Source: Brachybacterium sillae
GTDB lineage: Bacteria; Actinomycetota; Actinomycetes; Actinomycetales; Dermabacteraceae
Reading direction: 5' to 3'
Length of the DNA: 64,000 bases
Assembly (NCBI RefSeq): GCF_025028335.1
Contig: NZ_JAFEUW010000001.1
Span: 124,001 to 188,000 of the forward strand
Shown: piece by piece, positions 1 through 12,885 of the stretch
Position numbering within the stretch: position 1 is the first letter of the stretch
Layout: each line of letters opens with the position of its first letter
The notes under the pieces: generated by a model
What the model was told of the DNA's origin: nothing
Seen by the model: the letters and a program-made list of their open reading frames with translations, nothing else
The model's database searches: none
Made by a program: the position numbers and the translations under genes

Positions 1-1211
1 CCGGGGAATCCCACGGCCCCTCCCTCATCGCCCTCATCGACGGACTGCCCGCCGGCCTCGAGCTGACGAGCGAGGACCTCGTCGCCGCCCTCGCCCGGCG
101 TCGGCTGGGCCACGGACGCGGCGCCCGGCAGCGATTCGAGCAGGACGTGGTGCGAGTGCTCAGCGGTCTGCGGCATGGCCGCACCCTCGGGTCGCCTCTC
201 GCGGTGGAGATCGGAAACGCCGAGTGGCCGAAGTGGGAGAAGGTCATGGCCGCCGACCCCGTCGACCCGGCGGATCTGCTGGTCGACGCCGGCACCGGCG
301 ATGAACGGGAAATCGCCCGCAACCGCCCGCTGACCCGTCCCCGGCCCGGCCACGCGGATCTGGCGGGGATGATCAAGTACGGCTTCGATGAGGCCCGGCC
401 CGTGCTGGAACGCGCCAGCGCCCGCGAGACCGCCGCCCGGGTGGCCGCCGGCGCCGTCGCCGCACGGCTGCTGGAGCAGGCCGCCGGCATCCGTCTGGTC
501 TCCCACGCCCTCGCCGTCGGATCTGTCCGTGTCCCGGAGGACGCCCCTCTGCCCGGCCCCGGTGACGTCACAGCCCTCGACGCGGATCCGCTGCGCTGCT
601 TCCACCCGGAGACCTCCGCCGCGATGGTCGCGGAGGTCGACGCCGCGAAGGCCGCGGGCGACACCCTCGGCGGTGTCGTCGAGGTCCTCGCCTATGGGGT
701 GCCGGTGGGTCTGGGAAGTCACACCCAGTGGGACCGCCGTCTGGACGGGCGCCTCGCTCAGGCGATCATGTCGATCCAGGCGATGAAGGGCGTGGAGATC
801 GGGGACGGGTTCGCGGTGGCCGCCTCTCGCGGCAGCGATGCCCAGGACGAGATCCTCCCCGGCGGCGTCGGCGCTGCCGGCACCCACCGTGCCGCGAACC
901 GGGCCGGCGGCACCGAGGGCGGCATCAGCAACGGCGAGGTGATCCGTGTGCGCGGGGCGCTCAAGCCGATCTCCACCGTGCCGCGGGCACTGCGGACCGT
1001 GGACCTCGCCACCGGTGGGGAGGCTCGCGCCAACCATCAGCGCTCCGATGTGTGTGCTGTCGCCCCCGCCGCGGTGATCTCGGAGGCCATGGTGGCGCTG
1101 ATCCTCGCCGATGCCCTGCTGGAGAAGACCGGCGGCGACAGCGTGCCCGAGATCCGGGCGCACCTGCAGGCCACCCGAGCGCTGCAGCAGCGCCGCGGGG
1201 CGGGCGCGTGA
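1..1211 (+). CDS. aroC: Chorismate synthase, 5' end cut by window
   Basis: Chorismate synthase makes chorismate from 5-enolpyruvylshikimate-3-phosphate using reduced FMN, the last step of the shikimate pathway. The window opens inside the N-terminal GESHGPSL motif (reading from base 3), so only about the first 8-10 codons are missing and 402 residues are visible. Family signatures are clear: [14 protein letters not shown] in the first third, [10 protein letters not shown], and [18 protein letters not shown] followed by [12 protein letters not shown] later in-frame GTG near base 147 would remove the substrate-binding N terminus and is not the start. The TGA overlaps the next gene's GTG (GTGA at 1208-1211), so this is the first visible gene of an aroC-aroK-aroB-aroD operon. 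Confidence 0.97.
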   Translation, partial: GESHGPSLIALIDGLPAGLELTSEDLVAALARRRLGHGRGARQRFEQDVVRVLSGLRHGRTLGSPLAVEIGNAEWPKWEKVMAADPVDPADLLVDAGTGDEREIARNRPLTRPRPGHADLAGMIKYGFDEARPVLERASARETAARVAAGAVAARLLEQAAGIRLVSHALAVGSVRVPEDAPLPGPGDVTALDADPLRCFHPETSAAMVAEVDAAKAAGDTLGGVVEVLAYGVPVGLGSHTQWDRRLDGRLAQAIMSIQAMKGVEIGDGFAVAASRGSDAQDEILPGGVGAAGTHRAANRAGGTEGGISNGEVIRVRGALKPISTVPRALRTVDLATGGEARANHQRSDVCAVAPAAVISEAMVALILADALLEKTGGDSVPEIRAHLQATRALQQRRGAGA

Positions 1212-2929
1212 GCTCGTCGGAGGACCTCGCCCCCTGCGCGATCCTCATCGGCCCGATGGGCGCCGGGAAGTCCACCGTGGGGCGGGAGCTCGCCGGGCTG
1301 CTGCACGTCCCCTTCGCCGACCTCGACCACCTGGTGGAGGACGCCGCAGGCTGCAGCATCCCGCAGCTGTTCGCCGATCACGGGGAGTCCGCCTTCAGGG
1401 ACCTCGAACTCGACACGCTGCGCAGCGCCCTGCGGGAGCATCGAGGGGTGCTGGCCCTCGGCGGTGGTGCCCCGGTGCGCGAGGAGGCCCAGGACCTGCT
1501 GCGCGGCGGCCCCGTCGTGCTGCTGACGGTCACCGCGCAGGACGTCGCCCGGCGCCTGCACGGCGGGGCCGGCCGCCCGCTGCTGTCCGGGGACGATGAC
1601 CCCCTCGCGACCTGGGAGGCACTGGCCGCCGCACGGGAACCGATCTACCGGGACCTCGCCCGGGTGGTGGTGCCCTCCGGGGAGAACCCGCCCGGGGCGA
1701 CCGCCCGCCGGGTGCGCGACGCCCTGGGTCTCGGCCACGGGGTGGCGGCACCCGGTGGGGGTCCCCAGACGGCTCCCGCGCGGTCCCGTCCCGATCCGTC
1801 CCGTCCCGATCCGTCCCGTCCTGACCCGTCCCCCGGAAGGAGATCGCGTGACCACCACCATCCCCGTCACCACCCCGGACGGCGACTACCCGGTCCTGCT
1901 CGGCCGGGGGTCCGCGCCGACCTCCCGACCCATCTTCCGGAGCGAGCGCGCCGCGCCCTCATCGTCCACCAACCGAGTGTCCGCGAGCTGGCGGAGGACC
2001 TGCGCGAACTGATCGCCGCGAGCGGCCGCGAGGCGTTCCTCGCGGAGATCCCCGACGGGGAGGAGGCGAAGACCGCGCAGGTGGCGGGCTTCCTGTGGAC
2101 CGTGCTGGGCCAGGCCGAGATCTCTCGCAGTGACGTGGTGGTGGGCCTCGGAGGCGGCGCGGCCACCGACCTCGCCGGGTTCGTCGCCGCCACCTGGCTG
2201 CGGGGCATCGCGGTGGTGCAGGTGCCGACCACCGTCGCCGCCATCGTCGACGCCGCCGTCGGCGGGAAGACCGGCATCAACACCAGCGAGGGCAAGAACC
2301 TGGTGGGGGCCTTCCACCAGCCGCGGGCTGTGCTCTCCGACCTCGACGTGCTGGCGGGGCTGGGAGGGCATGATGTCGCGGCCGGACTGGCCGAGGCCGT
2401 GAAGTGCGGGTTCATCGCCGATCAGCGGATCCTCGAGATCGTCGAGATCGATCCCCGGGCCGTCCTGGACACCGGCAGCGACGCCTTCGCCGAGGTCGTC
2501 GAGCGGGCCGTCCGGGTGAAGGCCCAGGTGGTCGGTGCCGATCCCCGCGAATCCGACCAGAGGGAGATCCTCAACTACGGTCACACCCTCGCCCACGCCA
2601 TCGAACGCAATGAGCGCTATCTGTGGCGCCACGGCGCCGCGGTGAGCATCGGCATGGTGTTCGCCGCCGAACTGTCGCATCTGGCGGGGCGCCTGTCCGA
2701 GGCCGAGGTCGATCGGCACCGCCGGATCCTCACCTCCCTCGGCCTGCCGGTGACCTACCGTGGGCAGCAGTGGCCCCGCCTGGAGGACGCCATGCGACGC
2801 GACAAGAAGTCCCGCTCCGGGATGCTGCGCTTCGTGGTGCTCGACCGGGTCGGTCGCCCCTCCCGCTTGGAGGGCCCGGACCCGGCGCTGCTGCTCGCGG
2901 CCTACGCGGCGATCACCGCCGATGCCTGA
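1208..2929 (+). CDS. aroK: Shikimate kinase, in one open frame with 3-dehydroquinate synthase
   Basis: The first ~175 residues are shikimate kinase, which phosphorylates shikimate with ATP. The P-loop [14 protein letters not shown] lies near residues 15-28, DLDHLVE carries the substrate-binding Asp, the GGGAP motif follows, and GRPLL is the lid region. No stop codon follows the kinase. The frame runs through a Pro/Arg/Asp-rich linker and then enters the body of AroB, ending at 2929, so as read it encodes a 573-residue AroK-AroB fusion. AroKB fusions exist in other bacteria. Here, however, the in-frame fusion lacks the AroB N terminus and its GRG motif, which are encoded in another frame from 1848. 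A single-base error or mutation near the junction is therefore likely. The kinase call is firm; the fusion is uncertain. Confidence 0.85.
   Translation: MSSSEDLAPCAILIGPMGAGKSTVGRELAGLLHVPFADLDHLVEDAAGCSIPQLFADHGESAFRDLELDTLRSALREHRGVLALGGGAPVREEAQDLLRGGPVVLLTVTAQDVARRLHGGAGRPLLSGDDDPLATWEALAAAREPIYRDLARVVVPSGENPPGATARRVRDALGLGHGVAAPGGGPQTAPARSRPDPSRPDPSRPDPSPGRRSRDHHHPRHHPGRRLPGPARPGVRADLPTHLPERARRALIVHQPSVRELAEDLRELIAASGREAFLAEIPDGEEAKTAQVAGFLWTVLGQAEISRSDVVVGLGGGAATDLAGFVAATWLRGIAVVQVPTTVAAIVDAAVGGKTGINTSEGKNLVGAFHQPRAVLSDLDVLAGLGGHDVAAGLAEAVKCGFIADQRILEIVEIDPRAVLDTGSDAFAEVVERAVRVKAQVVGADPRESDQREILNYGHTLAHAIERNERYLWRHGAAVSIGMVFAAELSHLAGRLSEAEVDRHRRILTSLGLPVTYRGQQWPRLEDAMRRDKKSRSGMLRFVVLDRVGRPSRLEGPDPALLLAAYAAITADA
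1784..1828 (+). repeat. Three 15-bp tandem repeats in the aroK-aroB junction
   Basis: Three head-to-tail copies of a 15-bp unit (TCCCGTCCCGATCCG, the third copy diverged) sit between the kinase domain and the aroB ribosome binding site. In the aroK frame they encode repeated RPDPS. A TGA in the +2 frame lies inside the third copy at 1822-1824, where an ancestral aroK might have ended. Such repeats are prone to slippage and to assembly error. Confidence 0.8.
1848..2929 (+). CDS. aroB: 3-dehydroquinate synthase with apparent frameshift near its start
   Basis: AroB converts DAHP to 3-dehydroquinate using NAD and a divalent metal. A good SD (GGAAGGAG, 1835-1842) precedes a GTG at 1848 that starts a typical N terminus ([14 protein letters not shown]...LLGRG). 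The rest of the enzyme is in the -1 frame: [43 protein letters not shown], and metal ligands in [22 protein letters not shown] and [11 protein letters not shown]. The switch must occur close to the G5 run at 1906-1910. One extra G there would join GRG directly to VRADLP. The sequence therefore shows a one-base deletion, a slippery -1 site, or a sequencing error. Downstream it overlaps aroD by 8 bp. Confidence 0.85.
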
Positions 2930-3734
2930 GCGACGCGCTGTGGAGGCGTCTGGCCGCACGCGGGGCATCGTGCCCGGTCACGTCCGGATCATCGTGCCCA
3001 CTCTCGCGGCCGACGCCGAGGCGATGCGGCGTGCCGGTCTCCGGTTCGCGGCCAGTGATGCGGATGTTCTGGAGTGGCGCGCCGACGCGGCCGTCGCCGC
3101 CGGGGTCGATCCCGTCGCCCTGCTACCGCATGCCCGGTGTGCCGCCGGGCAGGCGCCGCTGCTGGTGACGCTGCGCAGCACCGGGCAGGGTGGGCTCGCG
3201 GACCTGCCCGCGCCGGACCTCGCGGCCCTGCAGCAGCGGCTGCTCGAGGCCGGGGGCCTCGATCTGCTGGATGTGGAGATGGGCGCGGTGGGGAGCGATG
3301 ACGTGGCGAGGGTGATCGCCCGAGCGCACGCCGCCGGCGTCACCGTCGTCGGCTCCCACCACGACTTCACCCGCACCCCGCCCGCCGGCCGGCTGGTCGA
3401 CCGGTTGGAGCAGATGGCGCAGGCGGGTGCGGACATCGCGAAGATCGCCGTCATGCCGCGGCGGCCCCAGGATGTGGTGGACCTGCTGCAGGCCACCGTC
3501 ACCGCCGCGGAGCGTCTGCAGCCCCGCGGCGTCCCGGTGATCACCATGAGCATGGGCGAGCTCGGGGCGGGCAGCCGCCTCACCGGCTGCACCCTCGGCT
3601 CGGCGGCGACGTTCGCGGTGCTCGACGAGGTGTCCGCCCCCGGCCAGCTGCCGGTCGAGGTCGTCGCGCGGGCCCTCGACGCTCTCGGGGTGCGACCTCA
3701 GCGGTCGGCCGACGGGGAGGCCGCGTCGACCTGA
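2922..3734 (+). CDS. aroD: Type I 3-dehydroquinate dehydratase
   Basis: This 270-residue protein is a class I dehydroquinase, which dehydrates 3-dehydroquinate to 3-dehydroshikimate through a Schiff-base lysine. Visible active-site signatures are LEWRAD (substrate binding), GSHHDF (catalytic His), DIAKIAVMP (Schiff-base Lys) and [12 protein letters not shown]. The ATG at 2922 overlaps the aroB stop by 8 bp and leaves about 20 residues before the conserved core. Many actinobacteria instead use the unrelated type II enzyme AroQ, so a type I enzyme here is worth noting. The 3' end overlaps the convergent UPF0126 gene by 37 bp. Confidence 0.93.
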   Translation: MPERRAVEASGRTRGIVPGHVRIIVPTLAADAEAMRRAGLRFAASDADVLEWRADAAVAAGVDPVALLPHARCAAGQAPLLVTLRSTGQGGLADLPAPDLAALQQRLLEAGGLDLLDVEMGAVGSDDVARVIARAHAAGVTVVGSHHDFTRTPPAGRLVDRLEQMAQAGADIAKIAVMPRRPQDVVDLLQATVTAAERLQPRGVPVITMSMGELGAGSRLTGCTLGSAATFAVLDEVSAPGQLPVEVVARALDALGVRPQRSADGEAAST

Positions 3735-4483
3735 TCGGCCGCCGCCTCCTCGGCCACCATCTCCCTCGCCTGCCGGGCGAGCTTCCGTCGCTCCGCCCAC
3801 CGCGCCCGCTTGATGAGCGTCGCCACCTGGGCGGGGGAGAGCGTCACCAAGGAGTCGGCACGGCCGGGAAGGGTCCACCGCCGCCATGCCGAGACCAGGG
3901 CGAGTGCCGTCCCGAGCGCGGCGGCGGCGATCACCCATGCCGGGTCCAGACGCAGCGCCGCGACCGCCCAGGTGGCGACGCTCGCCACCAGGGCGCTGGT
4001 CGCGTACAGCGGGCCGCCGCCGAAGATCACCGGGATCCGCCCGACCATGACGTCGCGGATCGCCCCGCCGCCCACCGCCGAGAGCACCCCGAGTAACAGG
4101 GCGGGCAGCATGTCGAGCCCCGTCGCGAGGGACTTCGCGGTGCCGGTCGCCGCCCACAATCCCAGAGCGATCGCATCGAGCACCACCATCAGATGGTTCA
4201 GGGCCCGCCCCTCCGAGGTGATGAGGAAGGCGAAGCCCGCCCCCAGCAGGGAACAGACGAAGTACCAGGGGCCGTCGAAGGCGGCGGGGATGCCGCGGTC
4301 GAGGATCACGTCGCGCAGGATCCCCCCTCCGAGCCCGGAGACGATGCCGACGACGGCGAATCCGACCGGATCGAAGTTCAGCCGGGCCGCGATGCCGCCA
4401 CCGGTGATGCCCATGACGACCACGCCGAGCAGGTCGAGCGCACGGACCAGATCGTTCGAGGTGAGGAGGTCTGCGGGGGTCAC
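3698..4483 (-). CDS. UPF0126 / TRIC-like membrane protein
   Basis: A 261-residue inner-membrane protein of the UPF0126 (YadS / TRIC-like) family. It has two homologous three-helix halves, each carrying the hallmark Gly-rich stretch plus RDV: GLGGGILRDVILDRGIP in the first half and AVGGGAIRDVMVGRIP in the second. The family resembles trimeric intracellular cation channels; the bacterial substrate is uncertain. The C-terminal ~45 residues are charged and Ala/Lys/Arg-rich and probably cytoplasmic. The start is a GTG only 6 nt downstream of a TACCCT -10-like hexamer, with no Shine-Dalgarno, suggesting a leaderless transcript. It is divergent from coaE and its 3' end overlaps aroD. Confidence 0.9.
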   Translation of the reverse strand: MTPADLLTSNDLVRALDLLGVVVMGITGGGIAARLNFDPVGFAVVGIVSGLGGGILRDVILDRGIPAAFDGPWYFVCSLLGAGFAFLITSEGRALNHLMVVLDAIALGLWAATGTAKSLATGLDMLPALLLGVLSAVGGGAIRDVMVGRIPVIFGGGPLYATSALVASVATWAVAALRLDPAWVIAAAALGTALALVSAWRRWTLPGRADSLVTLSPAQVATLIKRARWAERRKLARQAREMVAEEAAADQVDAASPSADR

Positions 4484-4489
4484 CGCTCA

Positions 4490-4545
4490 AGGGTAGGGGA
4501 GGCGACCACCCGGGACACCGTCGCAGGGGCCTTGCTGGGTAGGGT
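4490..4545. promoter_or_regulatory. Back-to-back -10 elements for UPF0126 and coaE
   Basis: Minus strand: TACCCT at 4495-4490, 6 nt before the UPF0126 GTG. Plus strand: TAGGGT at 4540-4545, 7 nt before the coaE ATG. Neither gene has a convincing Shine-Dalgarno, so both are predicted to be leaderless. No strong -35 hexamer was found for either. Confidence 0.5.
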
Positions 4546-4552
4546 GCGGGGC

Positions 4553-5173
4553 ATGACACAGCAGGTGTGGCGGATCGGCCTGACCGGTGGGATCGCGTCC
4601 GGGAAGTCGACGGTGGCGGCTCTGTGGCGCGCCGAGGGGCTGACCGTGATCGACCTCGACGCCCACTCCCGGCGGGTGCTGGACGAACCGGGGGAGGCTG
4701 TCGACGAGACGGTCGCCCGTTTCGGTGAGGCGATCCTCCGGGCCGACGGCTCCATCGACCGCGGTGCCCTGGCCCGGATCGTCTTCGCCGATGCCGATGC
4801 CCGTGCCGATCTCGAACGGATCGTTCTGCGCCGGGTCGACGAGGCGGTGCGGCAGGAGGAACAGCGGCTGCGGGAGTCGGGCGTGGAGTGGTGGGCCCAC
4901 GATTCCCCGCTGCTGCTGGAGAAGCACCAGGACGATCGGTACGACGTGATCGTGGTGGTCACCGCCCCGCGGGAGGAACGCATCCGCCGCATCATGGAGG
5001 ACCGCGGCAAGGACCGTGAGTACGCCGAGTCCGTGATGGCCGCGCAGGTCGACGATGCGGAACGCGAGCGTCGGGCGGACGTGCTGTTGCGCAATGACGG
5101 TGACCGCGCGACCCTGGAGGCTCGGGCCCGGGAGGTCCTGGCCCGGCTGTCAGTCGGCCGCCGTAGGCTCTGA
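4553..5173 (+). CDS. coaE: Dephospho-CoA kinase
   Basis: CoaE phosphorylates dephospho-CoA with ATP in the last step of CoA synthesis. The 206-residue protein has the P-loop [14 protein letters not shown] near residues 9-22, [11 protein letters not shown] (the conserved D-AD-like segment), and [10 protein letters not shown] in place of the usual D-PLL-E segment. Nucleotide contacts follow in [19 protein letters not shown]. The ATG at 4553 gives an N terminus that begins just before the P-loop, and it lies 7 nt after TAGGGT. uvrB starts 4 nt after its stop. Confidence 0.95.
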   Translation: MTQQVWRIGLTGGIASGKSTVAALWRAEGLTVIDLDAHSRRVLDEPGEAVDETVARFGEAILRADGSIDRGALARIVFADADARADLERIVLRRVDEAVRQEEQRLRESGVEWWAHDSPLLLEKHQDDRYDVIVVVTAPREERIRRIMEDRGKDREYAESVMAAQVDDAERERRADVLLRNDGDRATLEARAREVLARLSVGRRRL

Positions 5174-5177
5174 CCCC

Positions 5178-7283
<2,106 letters not shown>

Positions 7284-7389
7284 CGGGCCCGGGCCGGCGG
7301 GATCCGGCGTGCGGCCGCGGCGGCCTCCTCAGTGCCGCCCGCGCCACCCTGAACAGTGAGCCGTTGAGCGCAGCGAGCCGGCCGACGCT

Positions 7390-8076
7390 TCACCAGCCGC
7401 GCTCGCGCCACTCCTGCAGGTGGGGCCGTTCCACACCGAGGGTGGTGTCGTCGCCGTGCCCCGGATACACCCAGGTGGCGTCCGGGAGGCGGTCGAAGAT
7501 CCGCGTCTGCACATCCCCGAGCAGCAGGTCGAAACGACGGCGATCCCCGTGGGTCGCCCCGACGCCCCCGGGGAACAGCGAGTCCCCGGTGAAGAGGTGG
7601 TCGCCATCCGTGCCGCCGCGCCACAGCAGCGCGATCGACCCGGGCGTGTGGCCACGCAGGTGGATCACCTCCAGGTCATGCACCCCCACCCGGATCACAT
7701 CGCCGTGGGTCAGCTCCCGGTCGACCTGTACCGGCATCGCCGGGGCGTCCTCGGCCCCCGCCGCGGTGCGCGCCCCGGTGGCCCGCACCATCGCCGCAAG
7801 GGCCTGCACATGGTCGTGATGGCTGTGGGTGGTCACGATCGTGTCGAGGCGGGAGGTGGGGGAGCCCTCCCGCACCAGTCGCTGCAGTCGCGCAGCGTCA
7901 TCGGCGGCGTCGATGAGCAGCTGCGCCCCCGAGACCCGGCAGGTGAGTAGGTAGGCGTTGTTGTCCATCGGCCCCACCGCGGCCTTGCGGATCAGCAGGC
8001 TCGAGGTGGCCCGCAGGTCGGTCGGTCCGCCGACCGTGACGGCGCCGGTGTAGGTGTCGCGAGGCGTCTCACTCAT
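7390..8076 (-). CDS. Metallo-beta-lactamase-fold hydrolase
   Basis: A 228-residue protein of the MBL-fold hydrolase family (glyoxalase II / YcbL-like). Zinc-binding residues are visible in THSHHDHVQAL (HxHxDH), in HLRGHTPGSIALLW, in FTGDSLFPGG, and in the late YPGHGDDT motif. The substrate cannot be told from sequence; family members commonly hydrolyse thioesters such as S-lactoylglutathione analogues. I chose the ATG at 8076, which is 6 nt from a CAGACT -10-like hexamer, over a GTG at 8094. It is divergent from uvrA and convergent with uvrB, with 106 bp and no clear terminator between them. Confidence 0.9.
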   Translation of the reverse strand: MSETPRDTYTGAVTVGGPTDLRATSSLLIRKAAVGPMDNNAYLLTCRVSGAQLLIDAADDAARLQRLVREGSPTSRLDTIVTTHSHHDHVQALAAMVRATGARTAAGAEDAPAMPVQVDRELTHGDVIRVGVHDLEVIHLRGHTPGSIALLWRGGTDGDHLFTGDSLFPGGVGATHGDRRRFDLLLGDVQTRIFDRLPDATWVYPGHGDDTTLGVERPHLQEWRERGW

Positions 8077-8082
8077 GCCCTC

Positions 8083-8108
8083 AGTCTGTCGCACCCCGCC
8101 CGTAGGAT
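8083..8108. promoter_or_regulatory. Overlapping divergent -10 elements, MBL gene and uvrA
   Basis: Minus strand CAGACT at 8088-8083 lies 6 nt before the MBL-fold ATG. Plus strand TAGGAT at 8103-8108 lies 6 nt before the uvrA GTG. The two start codons are only 38 bp apart, so the promoters overlap. No consensus LexA box was recognised in this short gap. Confidence 0.45.
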
Positions 8109-8114
8109 GTCGCG

Positions 8115-10958
8115 GTGACCGATTCCCTCGTCGTGCGCGGTGCCCGCGAGCACAACCTGCGCAACATCGATCTCGAGATCCCCCGCGACAAGCTGGTCGT
8201 CTTCTCGGGTCTGTCCGGTTCCGGCAAGTCCTCGCTGGCCTTCGACACGATCTTCGCCGAGGGGCAGCGCCGCTACGTCGAGTCCCTCTCGGCGTACGCC
8301 CGGCAGTTCCTGGGGCAGATGGACAAGCCCGCCGTCGACTTCATCGAGGGTCTGTCCCCGGCCGTCTCGATCGACCAGATGTCGACGAACCGCAACCCCC
8401 GCTCCACCGTCGGCACCATCACCGAGGTGTACGACTATCTGAGGCTGCTGTTCTCCCGCACCGGCGTGCAGCACTGTCCGGTGTGCGGCGCGGAGGTCGC
8501 CAGCTCTTCCCCGCAGCAGATCGTCGACATGCTGCTCGAGGAGGAGACCGGGACCCGCTTCCAGGTCCTCGCGCCGGTGGTGCGCGGCCGCAAGGGCGAA
8601 CACGCCGATCTGCTCTCCTCCCTGCGCTCGCAGGGGTATGCGCGCGCCCGGATCGACGGGCGGGTGCAGCGGCTCGACGAGGAGATCGAGCTCGACAAGA
8701 AGTACAAGCACACCATCGAGGTGGTCGTGGACCGCCTCTCCGCGAAGCCCGAGATGCGCCGGCGCCTCACCGATTCGGTGGAGACCGCTCTGCGACTGGC
8801 CGAGGGCCTGCTGGTGGTGGAGTTCGTCGACCGCGACGCCGAGGATCCGCAGCGGGAGCGCCGCTTCTCCGAGAAGCGCGCCTGCCCCAACGGCCACCCC
8901 CTCGCGCTCGACGACATCGAACCGCGGTCCTTCTCCTTCAACGCCCCCTATGGGGCGTGCCCCGAGTGCACCGGCATCGGCATGCGCCTGGAGGTCGACC
9001 CGGACCTCGTGGTCCCCGACGAGGACCTCACCCTCGCTGAGGGCGCCATCGCCCCGTGGACCATGGGCGGCGCCGACCACCATCAGCAGATGATGGCGGG
9101 TCTCGCCTCCGAGCTCTCCTTCTCCATGGACACCCCGTGGCGGGCCCTTCCCCAGCGCGCCAAGGACGCCCTGCTCCACGGGAAGGACTATCAGGTCCAT
9201 GTGAAGTACCGAAACCGCTTCGGCCGGGAGCGCCGTTACTCCACCGGTTTCGAGGGCGTGATGACGTTCCTCACGCGGCGCCACGACGACACCGAATCGG
9301 ACTCGGCGAAGGAGAAGTACGAGCAGTTCATGCGGGAGGTGCCGTGCCCCGCGTGCCGCGGCGCCCGCCTGCGTCCGGAGGTCCTCGCCGTCACCGTCGG
9401 CGGTCTCTCCATCGCGGAGGTCTGCGACATGCCGATCTCCGAGTCGGCGCGTTTCCTCTCCGACCTCACCCTCACCGAGCGGCAGGCACAGATCGCCTCC
9501 GAGGTGCTGCGGGAGATCCGCGCCCGCCTCGGCTTCCTGCTGGACGTCGGCCTGGACTACCTGACGCTCTCGCGCGCCGCCGGGACCCTCTCCGGCGGAG
9601 AGGCGCAGCGCATCCGCCTGGCCACGCAGATCGGTGCGGGACTGGTGGGTGTGCTGTACGTGCTCGACGAGCCGTCGATCGGTCTGCACCAGCGGGACAA
9701 CGAACGCCTCATCGGGACCCTCACCCGGCTGCGAGACCTGGGGAACACGCTGATCGTCGTCGAGCACGACGAGGACACTCTCCACGCCGCCGACTGGGTG
9801 GTCGACATCGGCCCCCTCGCCGGGGAGCACGGCGGCCGGGTGGTGCACTCCGGCACCGTCGAGTCCCTCATGGCTAACCCGGAGTCCCTCACCGGGCGCT
9901 ACCTGTCGGGGGAGCTGGCGGTGCCGGTGCCGCCGGTGCGCCGCCCCGTCGACCCGGAACGGCAGCTGAGAATCGTCGGCCCCCGCGAGAACAACCTGCA
10001 GGGCATGGACGTGACGGTCCCGCTCGGCACCCTCACCGCGGTCACCGGGGTCTCCGGCTCCGGCAAGTCCACGCTGGTCAACGAGATCCTCTACAAGGTC
10101 CTCGCCAAGGAGCTGAACCGCGCCCGCGTGGTGCCGGGGCGGCACAAGCGCGTCACCGGTCTGGAGCATCTCGACAAGGTGGTGCATGTCGACCAGTCGC
10201 CCATCGGCCGCACCCCCCGGTCGAATCCGGCGACCTATACGGGCGTGTGGGACCGCATCCGCACCCTGTTCGCCCAGACCACCGAGGCGAAGGTCCGCGG
10301 CTACGGCCCCGGGCGGTTCTCCTTCAACGTCAAGGGCGGTCGCTGTGAGGCCTGCTCGGGTGACGGCACGTTGAAGATCGAGATGAACTTCCTGCCCGAT
10401 GTCTATGTGCAGTGCGAGGTCTGCCACGGATCGCGGTACAACCGGGAGACCCTCGAGGTGCACTTCAAGGGGAAGAACGTCGCCGAGGTGCTCGACATGC
10501 CGATCTCCGAGGCGCTGGAGTTCTTCGAGGCCATCCCGGCCATCCGCCGCCAGCTGCAGACCCTGGTCGACGTCGGTCTCGGGTACGTACGGCTCGGGCA
10601 GAGCGCCACCACCCTCTCCGGGGGTGAGGCGCAGCGCGTGAAACTCGCCTCCGAACTGCACAAGCGCTCCAGCGCCCGCACCGTGTACGTGCTGGACGAG
10701 CCCACCACCGGCCTGCACTTCGAGGATGTGCGCAAGCTTCTCGAGGTGCTGCAAGATCTCGTCGACAAGGGAAGCACCGTGATCGTCATCGAGCACAACC
10801 TCGATGTCATCAAGTGCGCCGACCACGTCATCGACCTCGGTCCCGAGGGGGGCTCAGGTGGCGGCCGGGTCGTCGCCAGCGGCACCCCCGAGCAGATCGC
10901 CCGGGTCGAGGCCTCCCACACCGGTCGCTTCCTGGGGCCGGTCCTGGCGCGGGGTTGA
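8115..10958 (+). CDS. uvrA: Excinuclease ABC subunit A
   Basis: UvrA is the ABC-type damage sensor that loads UvrB on DNA. The 947-residue protein has two ABC modules. The first Walker A is [15 protein letters not shown] (about 31-45) and the first signature [16 protein letters not shown]. The second Walker A is [14 protein letters not shown] and the second signature [15 protein letters not shown]. Zinc-finger cysteines are visible in CPVCGAEV, in the CPNGHPL segment, and in CEACSGDG with CEVCHG. The GTG start at 8115 gives a canonical N terminus ([13 protein letters not shown]). uvrC follows after 7 nt. Confidence 0.98.
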   Translation: MTDSLVVRGAREHNLRNIDLEIPRDKLVVFSGLSGSGKSSLAFDTIFAEGQRRYVESLSAYARQFLGQMDKPAVDFIEGLSPAVSIDQMSTNRNPRSTVGTITEVYDYLRLLFSRTGVQHCPVCGAEVASSSPQQIVDMLLEEETGTRFQVLAPVVRGRKGEHADLLSSLRSQGYARARIDGRVQRLDEEIELDKKYKHTIEVVVDRLSAKPEMRRRLTDSVETALRLAEGLLVVEFVDRDAEDPQRERRFSEKRACPNGHPLALDDIEPRSFSFNAPYGACPECTGIGMRLEVDPDLVVPDEDLTLAEGAIAPWTMGGADHHQQMMAGLASELSFSMDTPWRALPQRAKDALLHGKDYQVHVKYRNRFGRERRYSTGFEGVMTFLTRRHDDTESDSAKEKYEQFMREVPCPACRGARLRPEVLAVTVGGLSIAEVCDMPISESARFLSDLTLTERQAQIASEVLREIRARLGFLLDVGLDYLTLSRAAGTLSGGEAQRIRLATQIGAGLVGVLYVLDEPSIGLHQRDNERLIGTLTRLRDLGNTLIVVEHDEDTLHAADWVVDIGPLAGEHGGRVVHSGTVESLMANPESLTGRYLSGELAVPVPPVRRPVDPERQLRIVGPRENNLQGMDVTVPLGTLTAVTGVSGSGKSTLVNEILYKVLAKELNRARVVPGRHKRVTGLEHLDKVVHVDQSPIGRTPRSNPATYTGVWDRIRTLFAQTTEAKVRGYGPGRFSFNVKGGRCEACSGDGTLKIEMNFLPDVYVQCEVCHGSRYNRETLEVHFKGKNVAEVLDMPISEALEFFEAIPAIRRQLQTLVDVGLGYVRLGQSATTLSGGEAQRVKLASELHKRSSARTVYVLDEPTTGLHFEDVRKLLEVLQDLVDKGSTVIVIEHNLDVIKCADHVIDLGPEGGSGGGRVVASGTPEQIARVEASHTGRFLGPVLARG

Positions 10959-10965
10959 GGCGGCC

Positions 10966-12885
10966 GTGGCCGATCCCGCGACCTACCGCCCCCGCACCTC
11001 CGACATCCCCACCTCCCCGGGGGTGTACCGCTTCCGTGACGCCGACCGCCGCGTCATCTACGTGGGCAAGGCGAAGAACCTCCGGCAGCGGCTGACGAAC
11101 TACTTCCAGGACCTGTCGGTGCTGCATCCGCGCACCCGCCGGATGGTCACCACCGCCGCGTCCGTGGAGTGGACGGTGGTCTCCAGCGAGGTCGAGGCCC
11201 TCACCCTCGAATACACCTGGATCAAGGAGTTCGACCCCCGGTTCAACGTCAAGTTCCGCGACGACAAGTCGTACCCGTTCCTGGCGGTGACCATGGGGGA
11301 GAGGTACCCCCGGGCACACGTGACCCGCCGCCCCCGCGCCCGCACCGACCGTGCCTTCGGCCCCTACACCCATGCGTGGGCGATCCGCGAGACCCTCGAC
11401 CTGCTGCTGCGGGTGTTCCCCATCCGCACCTGCTCCGCCGGGGTGTTCCGCCGGGCCGAGCGCAGCGGCCGCCCCTGCCTGCTCGGGTTCATCGACAAGT
11501 GCTCCGCCCCCTGCGTCGGACGCGTCAGTGCCGAGGAGCATCGGGCGCTCGCCGAGGATTTCTGCGACTTCATGTCCGGCAACACCCGCACCTATGTGCG
11601 CCGCCTCGAACAGCGGATGAAGGAGGCCGCCGCGGCCCTCGACTATGAGACCGCCGCGCGGGTGCGTGATGACCTCCAGGCCCTGCAGAAGGTGATGGAG
11701 AAGAACTCGGTGGTGCTGGCCGACGACACCGACGCCGATCTGATCGGCCTGGCCCATGACGACCTCGAGGCCGCCGTCCAGGTGTTCCATGTGCGCGGAG
11801 GCAGGATCCGCGGCCAGCGCGGCTGGGTGGCGGAGATCCTCGACGAATCCTCCCCGGCCGACATCATCGAACGTGCCCTGACCACCCTGTATGCCGAAGG
11901 TGGTGCCCCCCACGAGGTGCTGGTACCGGTGCTCCCCCCGGACGTCGAGGATGTGCGCCGCCTGCTGGGGCCGTCGGTGGAGCTGCGGGTACCGCGCCGG
12001 GGGGAGAAGAAGGATCTGCTGGAGACCGTCACCCGCAACGCCGAGGACGCTCTGCGTCTGCAACGTCTGCGCCGCACCGGTGACCTCACCGCCCGCACCA
12101 AGGCGCTCGAGGACCTCGGGGAGGCCCTGGACCTCGCCGAACCGCCCCTGCGGATCGAATGCTTCGACATCTCCCATTCGCAGGGCACGAACGTCGTCGG
12201 CTCCATGGTGGTGTTCGAGGACGGGCTGCCGCGCAAGAGCGAATACCGGCGGTACTCCGTCACCGGTGCGGCCGCCCGCGACGACACCGCCTCGATGCAC
12301 GATGTGATCCGCCGCCGCCTCCAGCGTCACCTCAGCAGCGAGCCCGACCCGGACCGCGACGAGAAGCGTTTCGCGTACCCCCCGTCGCTCATGCTGGTCG
12401 ACGGCGGCCCCGCCCAGGTCGCGGCCGCGCAGCGCGCCTTCGACGAGCTCGGGGTCACCGATGTCGCCCTGGCCGGGATCGCCAAGCGCCTGGAGGAGCT
12501 GTGGCTGCCGGGGGAGGAGCACCCGGTGATCCTGCCCCGCACCAGTGAGGCCCTGTTCCTGGTGCAGCGGCTGCGCGATGAGGCCCATCGTTTCGCCATC
12601 TCCTACCACCGCTCCAAACGCGGCCGGGCGATGCAGGAGAGTGTGCTCGACGGGGTGGAGGGACTCGGCCCGGCGCGCCGCCGCGCCCTGCTGGACCGTT
12701 ACGTCACGGTCGACGCGATCCGGGAGGCCGGGGTCGAGGGACTGCAGGAGGTACCCGGGATCGGCCCCGCCCTCGCCGCGCGGATCCTCGCCGCACTAGA
12801 CTCCGAGACACCCGGGCCGGCGGTCGACATGGCCACCGGTGAGATCCTCGACCCGGCCGAGGCCAGGAGGAAGCGTCAGTCGTGA
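10966..12885 (+). CDS. uvrC: Excinuclease ABC subunit C
   Basis: UvrC makes the two incisions during nucleotide excision repair. The 639-residue protein has the GIY-YIG nuclease domain at the N terminus (PGVYRF ... [17 protein letters not shown], about 18-47). A central UVR motif (near residues 205-240) binds UvrB. The RNase-H-like 5' nuclease domain contains [19 protein letters not shown], and a tandem helix-hairpin-helix tail begins at [14 protein letters not shown]. The GTG at 10966 lies just after a GAGG and 7 nt from the uvrA stop. Its TGA overlaps the rapZ GTG. Confidence 0.97.
   Translation: MADPATYRPRTSDIPTSPGVYRFRDADRRVIYVGKAKNLRQRLTNYFQDLSVLHPRTRRMVTTAASVEWTVVSSEVEALTLEYTWIKEFDPRFNVKFRDDKSYPFLAVTMGERYPRAHVTRRPRARTDRAFGPYTHAWAIRETLDLLLRVFPIRTCSAGVFRRAERSGRPCLLGFIDKCSAPCVGRVSAEEHRALAEDFCDFMSGNTRTYVRRLEQRMKEAAAALDYETAARVRDDLQALQKVMEKNSVVLADDTDADLIGLAHDDLEAAVQVFHVRGGRIRGQRGWVAEILDESSPADIIERALTTLYAEGGAPHEVLVPVLPPDVEDVRRLLGPSVELRVPRRGEKKDLLETVTRNAEDALRLQRLRRTGDLTARTKALEDLGEALDLAEPPLRIECFDISHSQGTNVVGSMVVFEDGLPRKSEYRRYSVTGAAARDDTASMHDVIRRRLQRHLSSEPDPDRDEKRFAYPPSLMLVDGGPAQVAAAQRAFDELGVTDVALAGIAKRLEELWLPGEEHPVILPRTSEALFLVQRLRDEAHRFAISYHRSKRGRAMQESVLDGVEGLGPARRRALLDRYVTVDAIREAGVEGLQEVPGIGPALAARILAALDSETPGPAVDMATGEILDPAEARRKRQS

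Noticed and set aside
7284-7389. Terminator between uvrB and the MBL gene
   Set aside because: Only patchy GC self-complementarity was seen; no stem of convincing length.
8073-10826. 917-residue antisense frame opposite uvrA
   Set aside because: It is a GC-bias shadow of uvrA: no SD, no domain, His/Gly/Asp-rich composition typical of antisense translation.
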